Below, in pieces: positions 1-7,621 of a stretch of 26,723 bases of DNA. This stretch comes from CAYSPU01 sp964432995 (GTDB lineage: Bacteria; Verrucomicrobiota; Verrucomicrobiia; Limisphaerales; JAHDYP01). Where the stretch lies: NCBI GenBank assembly GCA_964432995.1, contig CAYSPU010000052.1, positions 1 to 26,723 of the forward strand, written 5' to 3'. The translations under genes were made by a program, and so were the position numbers. The stretch's first letter is position 1. Each line of letters begins with the position of its first letter. The notes under the pieces are model-generated. The model was given only the letters and a program-made list of their open reading frames with translations, did no database searches and was not told the origin of the DNA.

Positions 1-247
1 AGTCGACCTTGATCTCGGTGATGACCCCGGAGATCTGGCTGCCTACCTCCACCATGCGGACCGGGGTCAAGGACCCGTTGGCCGTGACCGACTGCGTGAT
101 GTCGCCACGGCTCACCGCCACGGTCTTGAACTCGACCGCGGCGCTTTTCGGCCGCTGCCAATACCGCACGCCGGCCCAGGCGCCCCCTCCGATCACCGCC
201 AGCACCAAGAGCCAGCGCACCAGACTACTCCCACGTACCTTTGACAT
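1..247 (-). CDS. RND/MacA-type efflux periplasmic adaptor (HlyD family), N-terminal part
   Basis: The reverse strand from the ATG at 247 reads about 82 codons and runs off the window, so only the N-terminus is present. Residues about 9-27 form one hydrophobic anchor segment. After it comes the usual adaptor start, VSRGDITQSVTANGSL, then VEVGSQISGVITEIKVD, which is the first half of a biotinyl-lipoyl-like hairpin. Family knowledge: such proteins link an inner-membrane pump (RND or MacB-type ABC) to an outer-membrane channel. The gene lies 64 bp downstream of the Spy/CpxP-like gene and is probably the last visible gene of the sigma-factor operon, with pump genes expected beyond the left edge. 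Whether the pump is RND or MacB cannot be decided here. Confidence 0.85.
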   Translation of the reverse strand, partial: MSKVRGSSLVRWLLVLAVIGGGAWAGVRYWQRPKSAAVEFKTVAVSRGDITQSVTANGSLTPVRMVEVGSQISGVITEIKVD

Positions 248-311
248 ATGTTGATTCTCGTTTCCGCGATCACCGGCCGACCCGGGGTCCGGCATCGTGC
301 TCCCGACGGCC

Positions 312-737
312 CTACCTGCCCGGCGGAGGCGGAGGCGGCGGCGGTCCCTTCTGCTGGAACATCTCCCGGCGCCGACGATCCAACTCCGCCAAGCGCGCGC
401 ATTGGTCCGGACTCAGCTCCAGCACGCGGATGAGCTCGGCGTCGGAGTTGCGGATACCGGCCTCGATCTGCTGCAGCGTGTTGCTGTAAATCGTCTCCAT
501 ATCCCGGAGCCGGCGGTCGACGATCGGTCCCAACTTCTCGGCCTGTTCGGGAGTCAATTTCAACTCGCTGCGGAACTGCTCGCACAAAGAGGTCGCCAGA
601 CGGTCGCGGTCCGGCGGCCCCCCAGAAAAGGGGTGGTGGGGTCCGAGACTCCGGGCCAAAAGGAAGCCGGTCACCAGGCCGGCCACAAACAACGCCGCCA
701 GGTAGAACGCGCGTTGGATGAGATGACGCGCCCTCAT
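312..737 (-). CDS. Spy/CpxP-like membrane-anchored periplasmic stress sensor
   Basis: A 141-residue protein with an N-terminal membrane segment (about residues 8-28), then a helical, charged domain. The domain carries two LTPEQ-like motifs, LTPEQAEKLGPI and LSPDQCARLAEL, which resemble the LTxxQ motifs of Spy/CpxP periplasmic chaperone-sensors. The C-terminus is a run of eight prolines. Its ATG overlaps the stop of the preceding gene by 4 bp (ATGA), so translation is probably coupled. Family knowledge: Spy/CpxP/ZraP-type proteins bind unfolded proteins or metals and modulate envelope stress regulators. Its position between an ECF sigma/anti-sigma-like pair and an efflux adaptor fits a role as periplasmic sensor. 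The exact ligand is unknown. Confidence 0.72.
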   Translation of the reverse strand: MRARHLIQRAFYLAALFVAGLVTGFLLARSLGPHHPFSGGPPDRDRLATSLCEQFRSELKLTPEQAEKLGPIVDRRLRDMETIYSNTLQQIEAGIRNSDAELIRVLELSPDQCARLAELDRRRREMFQQKGPPPPPPPPGR

Positions 738-1021
738 GGGGTCCAGGCCAGTTGGACGGCCTGCTCGATGTACGCCAGTTCGTTCGCCGGGCCCGGGGTG
801 CCCACGGCAAAGCGCACCGTGAGACTGATCAGCATGAGGACCGCCGCGCAGGCCAAGGCGCGCCGCAGCAGCCGCAGGAGATCCAGCGAATCCTCGTCCG
901 CCACCGCCTGCGGCATCGTCGCGAGTACCCGGGTGTCAAAGCCCAGCGGCATTTCCGGGTTGGGTTCCGCCGGGGCCTGCCGGGCCACCCGCGTCAGTTG
1001 ATCCCAGAGATCCGGTTTCAT
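734..1021 (-). CDS. Small single-pass membrane protein in the anti-sigma position
   Basis: A 95-residue protein starting MKPDLWDQLTRVARQAP. I chose the ATG at 1021 because it overlaps the sigma-factor stop by 4 bp (ATGA); the open frame extends further upstream inside the sigma gene but without reason. The N-terminal half is soluble and acidic. A hydrophobic segment (about residues 54-70, ALACAAVLMLISLTVRF) follows, with a short tail. This is the layout of small anti-sigma factors (cytoplasmic sigma-binding part, one membrane helix), but no ZAS zinc motif (HxxxCxxC) is visible. The anti-sigma role is therefore inferred from position and topology. It also overlaps the downstream Spy/CpxP-like gene by 4 bp. 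Confidence 0.62.
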   Translation of the reverse strand: MKPDLWDQLTRVARQAPAEPNPEMPLGFDTRVLATMPQAVADEDSLDLLRLLRRALACAAVLMLISLTVRFAVGTPGPANELAYIEQAVQLAWTP

Positions 1022-1617
1022 CGCTTGCCTCCCTCCAGCAGTTCGTGCAACTGACCGCGGAGCTTCCGGCGCGCCCGGAAAGCGCGCACCTTGATCAGCG
1101 ACTGATTCCACCCGGTTCGCTGGCGCACCTCGTCCACGCTGCAGCCCTCAAGATCCAGCAGCGTCAGCAACAACCGGTCGGCCGGCGAGAGGCGCTCGAG
1201 GAGCCTTTGGGCCAAATCACGGGCCGCCACCCGTTCCGCCGGGTCGTCCGCCGGCCGGCTCGCCGCCAACTTCTCCACCACCGCCTCTTCCTCCTCGGTC
1301 AGGTCGGCGTGGCGGACCTCGGGGCGGCGCTGCTCGGCGCGCAGGGCGTTCAGGCAGGTATTCACGGCGATGCGGGAAACCCAGTGCTCGAGCGGCACGC
1401 CGCCGGAATACTGCTCGAGGTGGGCGAAGATGCGGCCAAACACCATCTGGGCCAGATCTTCCTCGTCCAGTCTCCGCGGGCGATGGGCGCGCACGATCTT
1501 CATCACCAAGGGGTAGAGCTCCGCCACCAACGTTCGCGCGGCGGATTCGTCCTGCGCGAGCGCCTGTCGGGCCAGTGCCGCAAGGGCCGGCTTGGCCTCA
1601 ACCGGTGGCGCTGACAT
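1018..1617 (-). CDS. ECF-type RNA polymerase sigma factor
   Basis: A 199-residue sigma-70 family protein of ECF size. Region 2 is visible around residues 50-100 (DEEDLAQMVFGRIFAHLEQY, then WVSRIAVNTCLNALRAEQRR). Region 4 lies around residues 140-195 (RLSPADRLLLTLLDLEGCSV, then a helix-turn-helix ending SLIKVRAFRARRKL). It directs RNA polymerase to a small set of promoters. The gene begins 65 bp after the histidine kinase stop and overlaps the anti-sigma-like gene by 4 bp. It therefore probably controls its own operon, with the Spy/CpxP-like protein and the efflux adaptor as outputs. The start codon ATG at 1617 gives a normal N-terminus for the family. Confidence 0.9.
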   Translation of the reverse strand: MSAPPVEAKPALAALARQALAQDESAARTLVAELYPLVMKIVRAHRPRRLDEEDLAQMVFGRIFAHLEQYSGGVPLEHWVSRIAVNTCLNALRAEQRRPEVRHADLTEEEEAVVEKLAASRPADDPAERVAARDLAQRLLERLSPADRLLLTLLDLEGCSVDEVRQRTGWNQSLIKVRAFRARRKLRGQLHELLEGGKR

Positions 1618-1682
1618 TGCCGATCATCCACAAGGCCTGATGACCCCGCGGCCGATTTCGCGGTTACAGCCAGGCCGAACCT

Positions 1683-3083
1683 TCACTGGCCCCCTCCCGC
1701 ACCGGCGGCCCCGGGGAGGCGCACCGTGAACCGTGAGCCGCGGTTGACAACGCTGGCCACCTCGACGCGGCCGCCGTGCGCCTCGACGACGGCCTTGACC
1801 AGGCTCAGTCCCAGGCCGAGGCCCTTTTCGCTCCGGCTTTTGTCGCCGCGGTAGAGCCGTTGCCAAATCTTGGGTTGCTCGTCCTCGGGGATGCCCAGGC
1901 CGGTGTCCGTCACCCGAATCCGCACCTCCCCGTCGGCCGCCTCGGCGGCGAGTTCCACGCTCCCGCCGGACGGGGTGTACTTGATCGCGTTGTCCACCAG
2001 GTTGGCCAGCGCCTGCTGCAAGCGGACCCGGTCGGCATCCACTCGGAGCTGGTCGGACACCTGGGAAGTGAGCCGCACTCCCTTTTCCTCCGCGACGATC
2101 TCGTAGAGGTCGAGGATCTGGGCCGCCAGCGGGGCCAAATCAACCCGGGTGCGGTCGAGGCGCATGGTGCCGGTCTCGGCCTCCGAGATATCCATCAGGG
2201 TTTGAAGCATCACCAGCAGGCGTTCGGATTCCTCGAGCGAATCGCCCAGGGCCTCGCGCCAGGCCTCCGGTTGACCGAGCGTCTGCAGCGCCTGCTCGGC
2301 GGCGCCGCGCAACCGGGTCAGGGGCGTGCGCAGGTCGTGCGCCACATTGTCCAGGGCCTCCCGCATCCCGCGGATGAGCTGATCGTTTTTCTCCAGCATC
2401 CGGTTGAACAACTGGACCAACTCGTCGATCTCGTCCCCGGTGTTCCGCGGTGGCACGCGGGCCTCCATCCGCCCGGTCTGAATGATCGAACGGGCCGTCT
2501 CGGTGAGCTGGCGGACGGGCCGCAGGGCGCGGCGCGTCAGCCATTGCCCCACGGTGTACCCCAGCAGGATGACCCCCACCATGGCAGCGCCGAACACCAA
2601 TCGCAGCCGATCCAACAACTGCCGCGTGTCCGTCGTGCTCTTGCCCACCTGCAACAATCGACCATCCCAAAGTCGGGTCGTGGCGATCAACCAACTCCGG
2701 CGGCCGTCGCTCCCCGTCACCAGGACCCAGCGCCGCGTCTCCTCCACCGGCTGCACCCGAAGCGCGTCCAGGTCGAACCCGCCCCATCCCTCGGGCATGC
2801 TCACGAAGAGCGCGTTGTTGCCCGCCCCAAGAACGCGCACGAAAAACGCATGGCGATCCTCGGAACGCGTCGAGAAGAACTGCCGGTTCAACCCGTTCAC
2901 CCCGCCGCTGGCATACCACGCCCGGTATTCCTCGAGGCGTGCCAGGATCACCTCCTTCTCCTGCGCCACAATCGAACGCGTCAGGAACACGTTGACCACA
3001 ATGAACAGCACCCCGCAGCCCAGCGTGAAGAACGCCGCATACCAGAGGTTCAGCTTCCGCCCAAAACTGCGCCTGGCCGTCAT
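1683..3083 (-). CDS. Sensor histidine kinase with HAMP domain
   Basis: A 466-residue membrane kinase. Membrane segments lie at about residues 12-35 and 163-183, enclosing a periplasmic sensor region of about 125 residues. A HAMP domain follows (about 184-237, containing LTRRALRPVRQLTETA). The dimerisation box VAHDLRTPLTRLR carries the phospho-accepting His249. Downstream are the N box (NLVDNAIKYTP), the G1 box (DTGLGIPEDE) and a G2-like GLGLGLSLVKAVVEAHGG. The order is that of EnvZ/CusS-like kinases. Its partner is most likely the response regulator at 3449-4156, although 365 bp of repeat-bearing DNA lie between them. The periplasmic ligand cannot be read from sequence; the neighbourhood suggests envelope stress or metals. 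Confidence 0.93.
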   Translation of the reverse strand: MTARRSFGRKLNLWYAAFFTLGCGVLFIVVNVFLTRSIVAQEKEVILARLEEYRAWYASGGVNGLNRQFFSTRSEDRHAFFVRVLGAGNNALFVSMPEGWGGFDLDALRVQPVEETRRWVLVTGSDGRRSWLIATTRLWDGRLLQVGKSTTDTRQLLDRLRLVFGAAMVGVILLGYTVGQWLTRRALRPVRQLTETARSIIQTGRMEARVPPRNTGDEIDELVQLFNRMLEKNDQLIRGMREALDNVAHDLRTPLTRLRGAAEQALQTLGQPEAWREALGDSLEESERLLVMLQTLMDISEAETGTMRLDRTRVDLAPLAAQILDLYEIVAEEKGVRLTSQVSDQLRVDADRVRLQQALANLVDNAIKYTPSGGSVELAAEAADGEVRIRVTDTGLGIPEDEQPKIWQRLYRGDKSRSEKGLGLGLSLVKAVVEAHGGRVEVASVVNRGSRFTVRLPGAAGAGGGQ

Positions 3084-3130
3084 AACGCGGCTCCTGGGTT
3101 ACCCAGAAAACAACCGCCCCCCACCGCATG

Positions 3131-3191
3131 GTCGCCACCTTCGTCGATACCTTTGTCGCCATACCCGGCAACCCTCGACAAAGGTGGCGAC
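3131..3191. repeat. 17-bp inverted repeat between kinase and regulator genes
   Basis: Arms 3131-3147 (gtcgccaccttcgtcga) and 3175-3191 (tcgacaaaggtggcgac) are inverted copies with one mismatch, separated by 27 bp. The spacer itself contains ctttgtcgcca, a second partial copy. It lies in the 365-bp gap 3084-3448, which contains no gene. It could fold as a hairpin in the regulator-kinase transcript, or be a dispersed repeat. Confidence 0.7.
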
Positions 3192-3312
3192 AACGGCCGG
3201 GCCGCTCCGGAGTCCATGTTCATCCGAAGTGGTATCCCGGAATGGAGAGGTCGATTCATGGAAAGGCCAGACCTCCAAAGTCTGGACACGCGTTGGGGCC
3301 ATGAACCGGAAC

Positions 3313-3340
3313 GAACATCGAACGCTGAACGTCGAACATC
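3313..3340. repeat. Heptamer tandem repeat (four units)
   Basis: Four 7-bp units in a row: gaacatc, gaacgct, gaacgtc, gaacatc. This is the same family as the larger heptamer arrays at 9452-9529 and 18238-18326. It lies in the gene-free gap between the response regulator and the histidine kinase. Confidence 0.75.
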
Positions 3341-3381
3341 CCCAGAGGCGCATGCCTTGGAACCATGAATTGCATCGCTCG

Positions 3382-3412
3382 GCCGACTCGCCGTCTTGCC
3401 GACCGCCGACGT
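3382..3412. repeat. Degenerate octamer repeat
   Basis: Units gccgactc, gccgtctt and gccgaccg run in 8-bp register, followed by a shifted ccgacgtg. They match the octamer family of the large satellite at 21233-21490. No gene is present here. Confidence 0.55.
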
Positions 3413-3448
3413 GCCGGTTCCTGGGGACCTCTCGTGTCCGGCGCGCTT

Positions 3449-4156
3449 TCACTTCGGGCCCTTCGACTTTTCCCCAGGCGCCGTATCCGTCCGCAGCACA
3501 TACCCCACCCCGCGGATGGTCTGAATAAGCTTGGGCTCGAAATCGCGGTCCACCTTGTTGCGCAGGCGGCAGACCACGACATCGACGACGTTGGTTTGCG
3601 GGTCAAAGCTGTAGTCCCAGACGTGCTCGAGCAACGAGGCCTTGCTGACCGCCTGACCGGCGTGGCGCAGCAGATACTCGAGCACCTGATATTCGCGCGT
3701 CTGCAGCTCCAGCCGGCGCCCTCCCCGGGTGACCTCGCGCGTCAGCAGGTTCATCACCAGGTCCCCCACCCGCAGCGTCGTCGGCTCCGCCTCCCGATGC
3801 GCCCGGCGAATCAACGCCTGGACCCTGGCCAACAGCTCGCTGAAAGCGAACGGCTTCACCAGGTAATCGTCGCCCCCGCTCTGGAGCCCGCGAATCCGGT
3901 CGTCCACCGAAGCCTTCGCACTGAGAAACAGCACCGGCAGGAGCACTTCCCGACGGCGCAACTCGCGCACCAACGCCAGTCCGTCCAACCGGGGGAGCAT
4001 CACGTCCACCACCGCCGCGTCAAACGGCGTAGCCGTGGCCAGCGCCAAGGCGTCCTCGCCATCCGCCGCGTGGTCCACGGCAAAGCCGTTCTGTTTCAAT
4101 CCCTTGACGACAAACGACGCGATCTTGGGATCATCTTCCACCACCAACACGCGCAT
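3449..4156 (-). CDS. OmpR/PhoB-family response regulator
   Basis: A 235-residue two-domain regulator. The receiver domain begins MRVLVVEDDPKIASF; acidic residues Asp8/Asp9, phospho-acceptor Asp51 (VVDVMLPRLDG) and Lys102 (DDYLVKPF) are all in place. The winged-helix DNA-binding domain occupies about residues 128-225 (TREYQVLEYLLRHAG, then IQTIRGVGYVLR). I placed the start at 4156 because the receiver fold begins there; the open frame continues 59 codons upstream without homologous-looking sequence. It is presumably phosphorylated by the kinase encoded at 1683-3083. The HtrA gene lies 200 bp upstream on the same strand, so it may share the transcript or be a target. Confidence 0.93.
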   Translation of the reverse strand: MRVLVVEDDPKIASFVVKGLKQNGFAVDHAADGEDALALATATPFDAAVVDVMLPRLDGLALVRELRRREVLLPVLFLSAKASVDDRIRGLQSGGDDYLVKPFAFSELLARVQALIRRAHREAEPTTLRVGDLVMNLLTREVTRGGRRLELQTREYQVLEYLLRHAGQAVSKASLLEHVWDYSFDPQTNVVDVVVCRLRNKVDRDFEPKLIQTIRGVGYVLRTDTAPGEKSKGPK

Positions 4157-4356
4157 AATCTGAATTGCCGACGATTCTCCCGCCCTGGGCGGCATCGCCT
4201 GCACCCCGGGGCTGATTGCCCGTCGAGCAGCCAGATCGACCGTGCCACAAACCTCGTGCATAACCAAAAGGAAAGTGCGGCGCGCCGGGATCTCCTGTCG
4301 TCCGCGGCGCGCCGGTTCTGTCCTCCCCGCCAATCCGGGCGTGTTGGCCTCCTCGG

Positions 4357-5865
4357 CTACTTCTTCGACTCGTCGACCACAACGTAGCTGTGGCCCGTGG
4401 CCCGCCAGACGCGAACGAGCACCTTCCCGTTCTTGGCCTTCTTGGTGATCTGCACCGCGTCTTCGGCGCTCTTCACCGGCTTGCGGTCGATTTCCTGGAT
4501 CACATCGCCCCGGCGCAAACCCGCGCCCGCCGCCGCCGAATCCGGATCCACGCTCGCGATCACCGCGCCCGTCACCCTCGCCGGAATCTGCAACTGCCGG
4601 CGAATCTCCGGCGTCAAGTCCGTGACGCCAACCCCCCGCAGAGCTTCGGCGTCGTCCGACGAACTCTCCGGGCCCGTCGCCTCGCTACCCGGCGTTCCGG
4701 GCATTCTCTGGAGCGCAACCTTGGTGCTCTTCTCCTTTCCGTCGCGGAGGTACTTCAAGGTCACCTCGGTGCCCGGAGACTTCTGGCCCACCAGCAGGCG
4801 CAGACCCCGCCCGTCGCGCACCGGCTTGCCGTCGAACTCGACGATCACGTCCCCTTGCCGCAAGCCCGCCTCCGCCGCCGCGCTCTCCTCCGTGACTTCG
4901 GCAACCAACGCCCCGCCAGTGTCGCCAACCCCAAACTCCCGGGCTAGGTCCGGCGTCATCTCCTGCAGCCCCACCCCCAGGAATCCGCGATCCACACTCC
5001 CCTTCCGCGAGAGCTGGTCCACCACCGACCGCACCTGGTTCGCCGGAATCGCGAACCCGACCCCGTTGTTCCCACCCGACGGGCTCATAATCGCCACGTT
5101 GATCCCCACCACCCGGCCCTCCGTGTCCACCAGCGCTCCGCCCGAGTTCCCGGGGTTGATCGCCGCGTCCGTCTGGATGAAGTCCTCGTATTCCTCGATC
5201 CCCAGACCGCCGCGTCCCACGGCGCTCACGATCCCCAGCGTCACCGTCTGGCCCACCCCGAAGGGATTGCCAATCGCCAACACCACGTCCCCCACCTCCA
5301 CATGATCGCTGTCGGCAAACGTGGCGAACGGCAGGCTCTCGGCATCAATCTTCAGCAGGGCCAAATCCGTGCGCGGGTCGCGGCCCACCACGCGCGCGGG
5401 GTATTCCTTGCGGGATTCCGCCATGGCCACCTGAATCTCGTCGGCGCCATCCACCACGTGGTGATTCGTCACCAGATAGCCATCGGCGCTCAGGATCACC
5501 CCCGACCCCAGGCTCCGTTGCTTGAAGTCGCGAAAACGCGGTCCGCCGCTTCCACCGTCGGGAACCCCGAAGAACCTCCGGAACATCGGGTCCTCGAAGA
5601 ATGGATTGCCCCCGGACCCGAATGGGCTGCGAATGGTCTTGGTCGTGAAGATGTTGACCACGGCCGGGGAGGTCTTCTTCACCACGGCAGCATAGCTGGC
5701 CGCCAACCGGCCGTCGCGGTTCGGTGGTGTGTTCTGGACAGCCACCGCCACCGGTTTTCCTGTCTCCCGTTCCCGGGCGAACACGTTCTGGGCGGCCGTG
5801 AATACAAGGGCGCCACCAGTCGCGCCGACGAGCGCCCAGATCAGAATGCGCGATTTCATAGTCAT
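4357..5865 (-). CDS. Do/DegP-family periplasmic serine protease with two PDZ domains
   Basis: A 502-residue HtrA protease. The N-terminal hydrophobic segment (about residues 5-25) serves as signal or anchor. The trypsin-like domain (about 55-275) holds the catalytic triad: His136 in TNHHVVDGA, Asp167 in DPRTDLALLK and Ser241 in NPGNSGGAL. PDZ1 spans about 290-375 and PDZ2 about 405-495 (GVTDLTPEIRRQL, then GLRRGDVIQEIDRKPV). Length and order are typical of DegP/DegQ. It degrades or refolds misfolded envelope proteins. GGAG four bases before the ATG at 5865 supports that start. It heads a minus-strand run of envelope-stress genes. A gene symbol is withheld because degP, degQ and mucD cannot be told apart here. 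Confidence 0.95.
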   Translation of the reverse strand: MTMKSRILIWALVGATGGALVFTAAQNVFARERETGKPVAVAVQNTPPNRDGRLAASYAAVVKKTSPAVVNIFTTKTIRSPFGSGGNPFFEDPMFRRFFGVPDGGSGGPRFRDFKQRSLGSGVILSADGYLVTNHHVVDGADEIQVAMAESRKEYPARVVGRDPRTDLALLKIDAESLPFATFADSDHVEVGDVVLAIGNPFGVGQTVTLGIVSAVGRGGLGIEEYEDFIQTDAAINPGNSGGALVDTEGRVVGINVAIMSPSGGNNGVGFAIPANQVRSVVDQLSRKGSVDRGFLGVGLQEMTPDLAREFGVGDTGGALVAEVTEESAAAEAGLRQGDVIVEFDGKPVRDGRGLRLLVGQKSPGTEVTLKYLRDGKEKSTKVALQRMPGTPGSEATGPESSSDDAEALRGVGVTDLTPEIRRQLQIPARVTGAVIASVDPDSAAAGAGLRRGDVIQEIDRKPVKSAEDAVQITKKAKNGKVLVRVWRATGHSYVVVDESKK

Positions 5866-5969
5866 CTTGCTCCAGTTCCAGTTCAGTTTCTTGGTTCGTT
5901 CACTGGCCGCACTTTACGGGGATGCCTTTGCCGGAGTCTTTCCCCCACATTACAGAATGGTAAGGAAGC

Positions 5970-6093
5970 GACCGTCCTTCATGACTGCCTCGCCGACAAC
6001 CACACGGCCCTGGCGGTGTCGGACCACTGCCGCGCGGAGGCGCTCCACGTCCGGTTGCGCAAGCCGGAACCTGAAGCCGCGAGGCACTCTGAC
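5970..6093 (+). pseudogene. Relic of a PIN-domain toxin (vapC-like) gene
   Basis: The frame starting at 5974 reads VLHDCLADNHTALAVSDHCR, then AEALHVRLRKPEPEAAR. This aligns with the intact toxin at 6829-7311 (LRNYLEDDHKVVSVSELCR, then VEVLNVLLRKPESGAAR), and similarity is also clear at DNA level (shared gttgcgcaagccggaa). No start codon, PIN N-terminus or C-terminus is recognisable. Similarity stops just before a repeat element at 6101. It is a decayed fragment of a module related to the neighbouring TA1. The rest of the 5866-6318 interval contains the HtrA upstream region and no other gene that I can support. Confidence 0.72.
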
Positions 6094-6100
6094 CATGAAA

Positions 6101-6126
6101 GGTGGGGCGACCTCTCCGAGGGCGCC
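6101..6126. repeat. Half-copy of the palindromic element seen at 18104-18188
   Basis: The 26 bp beginning ggtggggcgacctctccgag match one arm of the 85-bp element at 18104-18188 with one mismatch (read from its reverse strand). It lies at the point where the toxin relic loses similarity, so it may mark an insertion or a breakpoint. The following 190 bp to 6320 hold no recognisable gene, only a short heptamer pair near 6306. Confidence 0.6.
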
Positions 6127-6320
6127 AGAAGAGCATCCAACCTGGCACGTCCTGGCGGCGCGCCCGGAGGCCTGCTGGCGAGTCCTTCTCGGAGCCCGCT
6201 CGCGAGCTCTGTTCGGAGTCGGCTCCTACCTGCTTTCGGGGCGACCGTTCCTGAAGATGGGGAGTTGAAGGGGAGTCTGCGAGCGCGGGGCTTCGCTGGT
6301 TTCCTTGAACGTTGAGCGGA

Positions 6321-6465
6321 CCAGTTCGCAGCCACGGCCATAACCAGAGCCTCGTCACCTCGGCTCCTGCGTCTTGAACGGGTTCCTATCGCGACACTGC
6401 TCGCTACAAACAACTCGCGGTTCGCGGTTCGCCCGGGGCGTCCTGAAAGACCAGTGTGCCGGTCA
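6321..6465 (-). pseudogene. Degenerate copy of the FG-GAP gene 3' end plus downstream flank
   Basis: The segment opens with ccagttcgcagc, which also occurs at 9337 and 10669. In all three places it lies 64-65 bp before the stop codon of the gene tail (stop here at 6386). The first bases of the tail follow (ctatcgcgacac and so on), then gcgtcctgaaagaccagtgt, equivalent to codons for the GTLxFQDTQG part of the intact gene. The reading frame is no longer intact. Similarity ends near 6465, about 95 bp before the antitoxin start. Confidence 0.7.
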
Positions 6466-6523
6466 TGGTGGAAGCCTCGCCTCAGCCGGGCCGCACGACT
6501 GCTTCCATCGGCGCGAATTCCGG

Positions 6524-6560
6524 TTGTCAGAACCTGCAGTCAGGCACATCCTGTCTGACA
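6524..6560 (+). promoter_or_regulatory. Possible promoter/operator of TA module 1
   Basis: TTGTCA (6524-6529) and a weak CATCCT (6547-6552) are 17 bp apart, and the ATG follows 7 bp later. A perfect 7-bp inverted repeat (tgtcaga 6525-6531, tctgaca 6554-6560) frames this stretch and could be an antitoxin operator. The −10 match is poor. Confidence 0.35.
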
Positions 6561-6832
6561 TGAAGACGCTCACGATGCGTGACTTGAACCGGAAGACCGC
6601 CAGCGTGCTGGATGCACTGGAACGGGGCGAGACCTTTGAGCTGCACAGGAACGGCAGGGCGGTCGGCTACTTGACGCAGACGCCGCCGACACCGGAACGC
6701 AAACCGGACTGGAAAGCCCACTTTGAGTGGCTGACCAGGCAAAAGCACAAAGGCGGCGGCTTTGTCGAGGAACTGGAAGAAGACCGTCGCCGCCTGCGGG
6801 CGCGTGAAATCACCCTGGGGAACCTGACATGA
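6560..6832 (+). CDS. Phd/YefM-like antitoxin (TA module 1)
   Basis: A 90-residue protein starting MKTLTMRDLNRKTASVLDAL, then ERGETFELHRNGRAVGYL. This is the compact N-terminal DNA-binding fold of the Phd/YefM family, followed by a charged, flexible C-terminal half that would cover the toxin. The ATG at 6560 is chosen because the conserved fold starts there; the frame is open upstream without matching sequence. There is no Shine-Dalgarno sequence. Its stop overlaps the toxin start by 4 bp (ATGA). Family knowledge: it neutralises the co-encoded toxin and represses the operon. Confidence 0.85.
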   Translation: MKTLTMRDLNRKTASVLDALERGETFELHRNGRAVGYLTQTPPTPERKPDWKAHFEWLTRQKHKGGGFVEELEEDRRRLRAREITLGNLT

Positions 6833-7311
6833 GGTTCTGCGCTGACTCCAGTTTCCTCGTCCGCCTTTACGACCCGCTCAGGCCGCCGGAAGAAGCGCAC
6901 GCCCTGCGGAACTACCTGGAGGACGACCACAAGGTCGTCAGCGTCTCGGAACTCTGCCGCGTGGAGGTGCTGAACGTCCTGTTGCGCAAGCCGGAATCGG
7001 GAGCCGCGAGACAATTCGAGGACGATCTCCGTGAGGGGTTGCGGCTTCGCGTGGAATCGTTGGACTGGCCCGACGCCTTCCAGCAAGCCGAGAGCCTCGC
7101 GCGGCGCTTTTCGCGCGCCCTGCGCCCGGGGGGGCACGACCTCGTGCTGGTGGCCGCCGCCGTGGCAATGGGAGCCGCTTGGTTTCTTTCCTTCGACCGG
7201 AATTCCCACCAGCGCCCGCTGGCAGGGGCAGCCGGGCTGCGCGTCTGGCCACCGCTGGACAAGGATGAGAGGGGTCTCGTACGCCACGCCGCTCAACAAG
7301 CGACCCGATGA
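6829..7311 (+). CDS. PIN-domain toxin, VapC-type (TA module 1)
   Basis: A 160-residue PIN protein. It begins MRFCADSSFLVRLYD, with the first catalytic Asp at residue 6. The conserved glutamate follows in VSELCRVEVLNVLL, and a later acidic residue in GGHDLVLVAAAVAMGA, then FLSFDRNSHQ. These acidic residues coordinate metal for ribonuclease activity in VapC proteins, which cut tRNA or rRNA. Translation is coupled to the antitoxin by the ATGA overlap. The extension after residue 140 is slightly longer than usual. A minus-strand copy of the FG-GAP gene tail begins 28 bp after its stop. Confidence 0.87.
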   Translation: MRFCADSSFLVRLYDPLRPPEEAHALRNYLEDDHKVVSVSELCRVEVLNVLLRKPESGAARQFEDDLREGLRLRVESLDWPDAFQQAESLARRFSRALRPGGHDLVLVAAAVAMGAAWFLSFDRNSHQRPLAGAAGLRVWPPLDKDERGLVRHAAQQATR

Positions 7312-7339
7312 CAGTCTGTCGGCACCCTGACCGCCGAGC

Positions 7340-7567
7340 TCACCACGGCACCACCCGATAGAAACACGCCGCAGTCTGCGCCTCGCCCTGGGTGTCCTGA
7401 AAGGTCAAGGTGCCGGTCTCGTTGGTCACCGCGCCCAGCGAATTCCACGGCTGCAGGTCGGCGGACCTCTGAACCTCGAACTGCATCCCTTCACAGCACC
7501 GAATCCGGAACTCGCGCGGCCCAAGCGGCACCAACTGCGCCGGCTCCGTGATTGTCAGGATCTCCCT
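7340..7567 (-). pseudogene. Copy A of the FG-GAP gene 3' end
   Basis: On the reverse strand it reads ILTITEPAQLVPLGPREF, then RIRCCEGMQFEVQRSADLQP and so on to the stop at 7340 (FYRVVPW). It is closely similar to the last 75 or so codons of the intact gene at 10733-12412. Similarity starts abruptly at the ILTITEP codons. The upstream FG-GAP part is absent, so this is a truncated copy rather than a gene. It fills most of the 310-bp interval between TA modules 1 and 2. Confidence 0.85.
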
Positions 7568-7586
7568 GGACCCTCCAATCGACGGC

Positions 7587-7615
7587 TTGCAGGCGAGCGG
7601 CTCCCGGCGTAACCT
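7587..7615 (+). promoter_or_regulatory. Possible promoter of TA module 2
   Basis: TTGCAG (7587-7592), 17 bp, then TAACCT (7610-7615); the antitoxin ATG follows after 6 bp. Both boxes are weak. The geometry matches the other three modules and would give a leaderless message. Confidence 0.3.
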
Positions 7616-7621
7616 CCCGCC

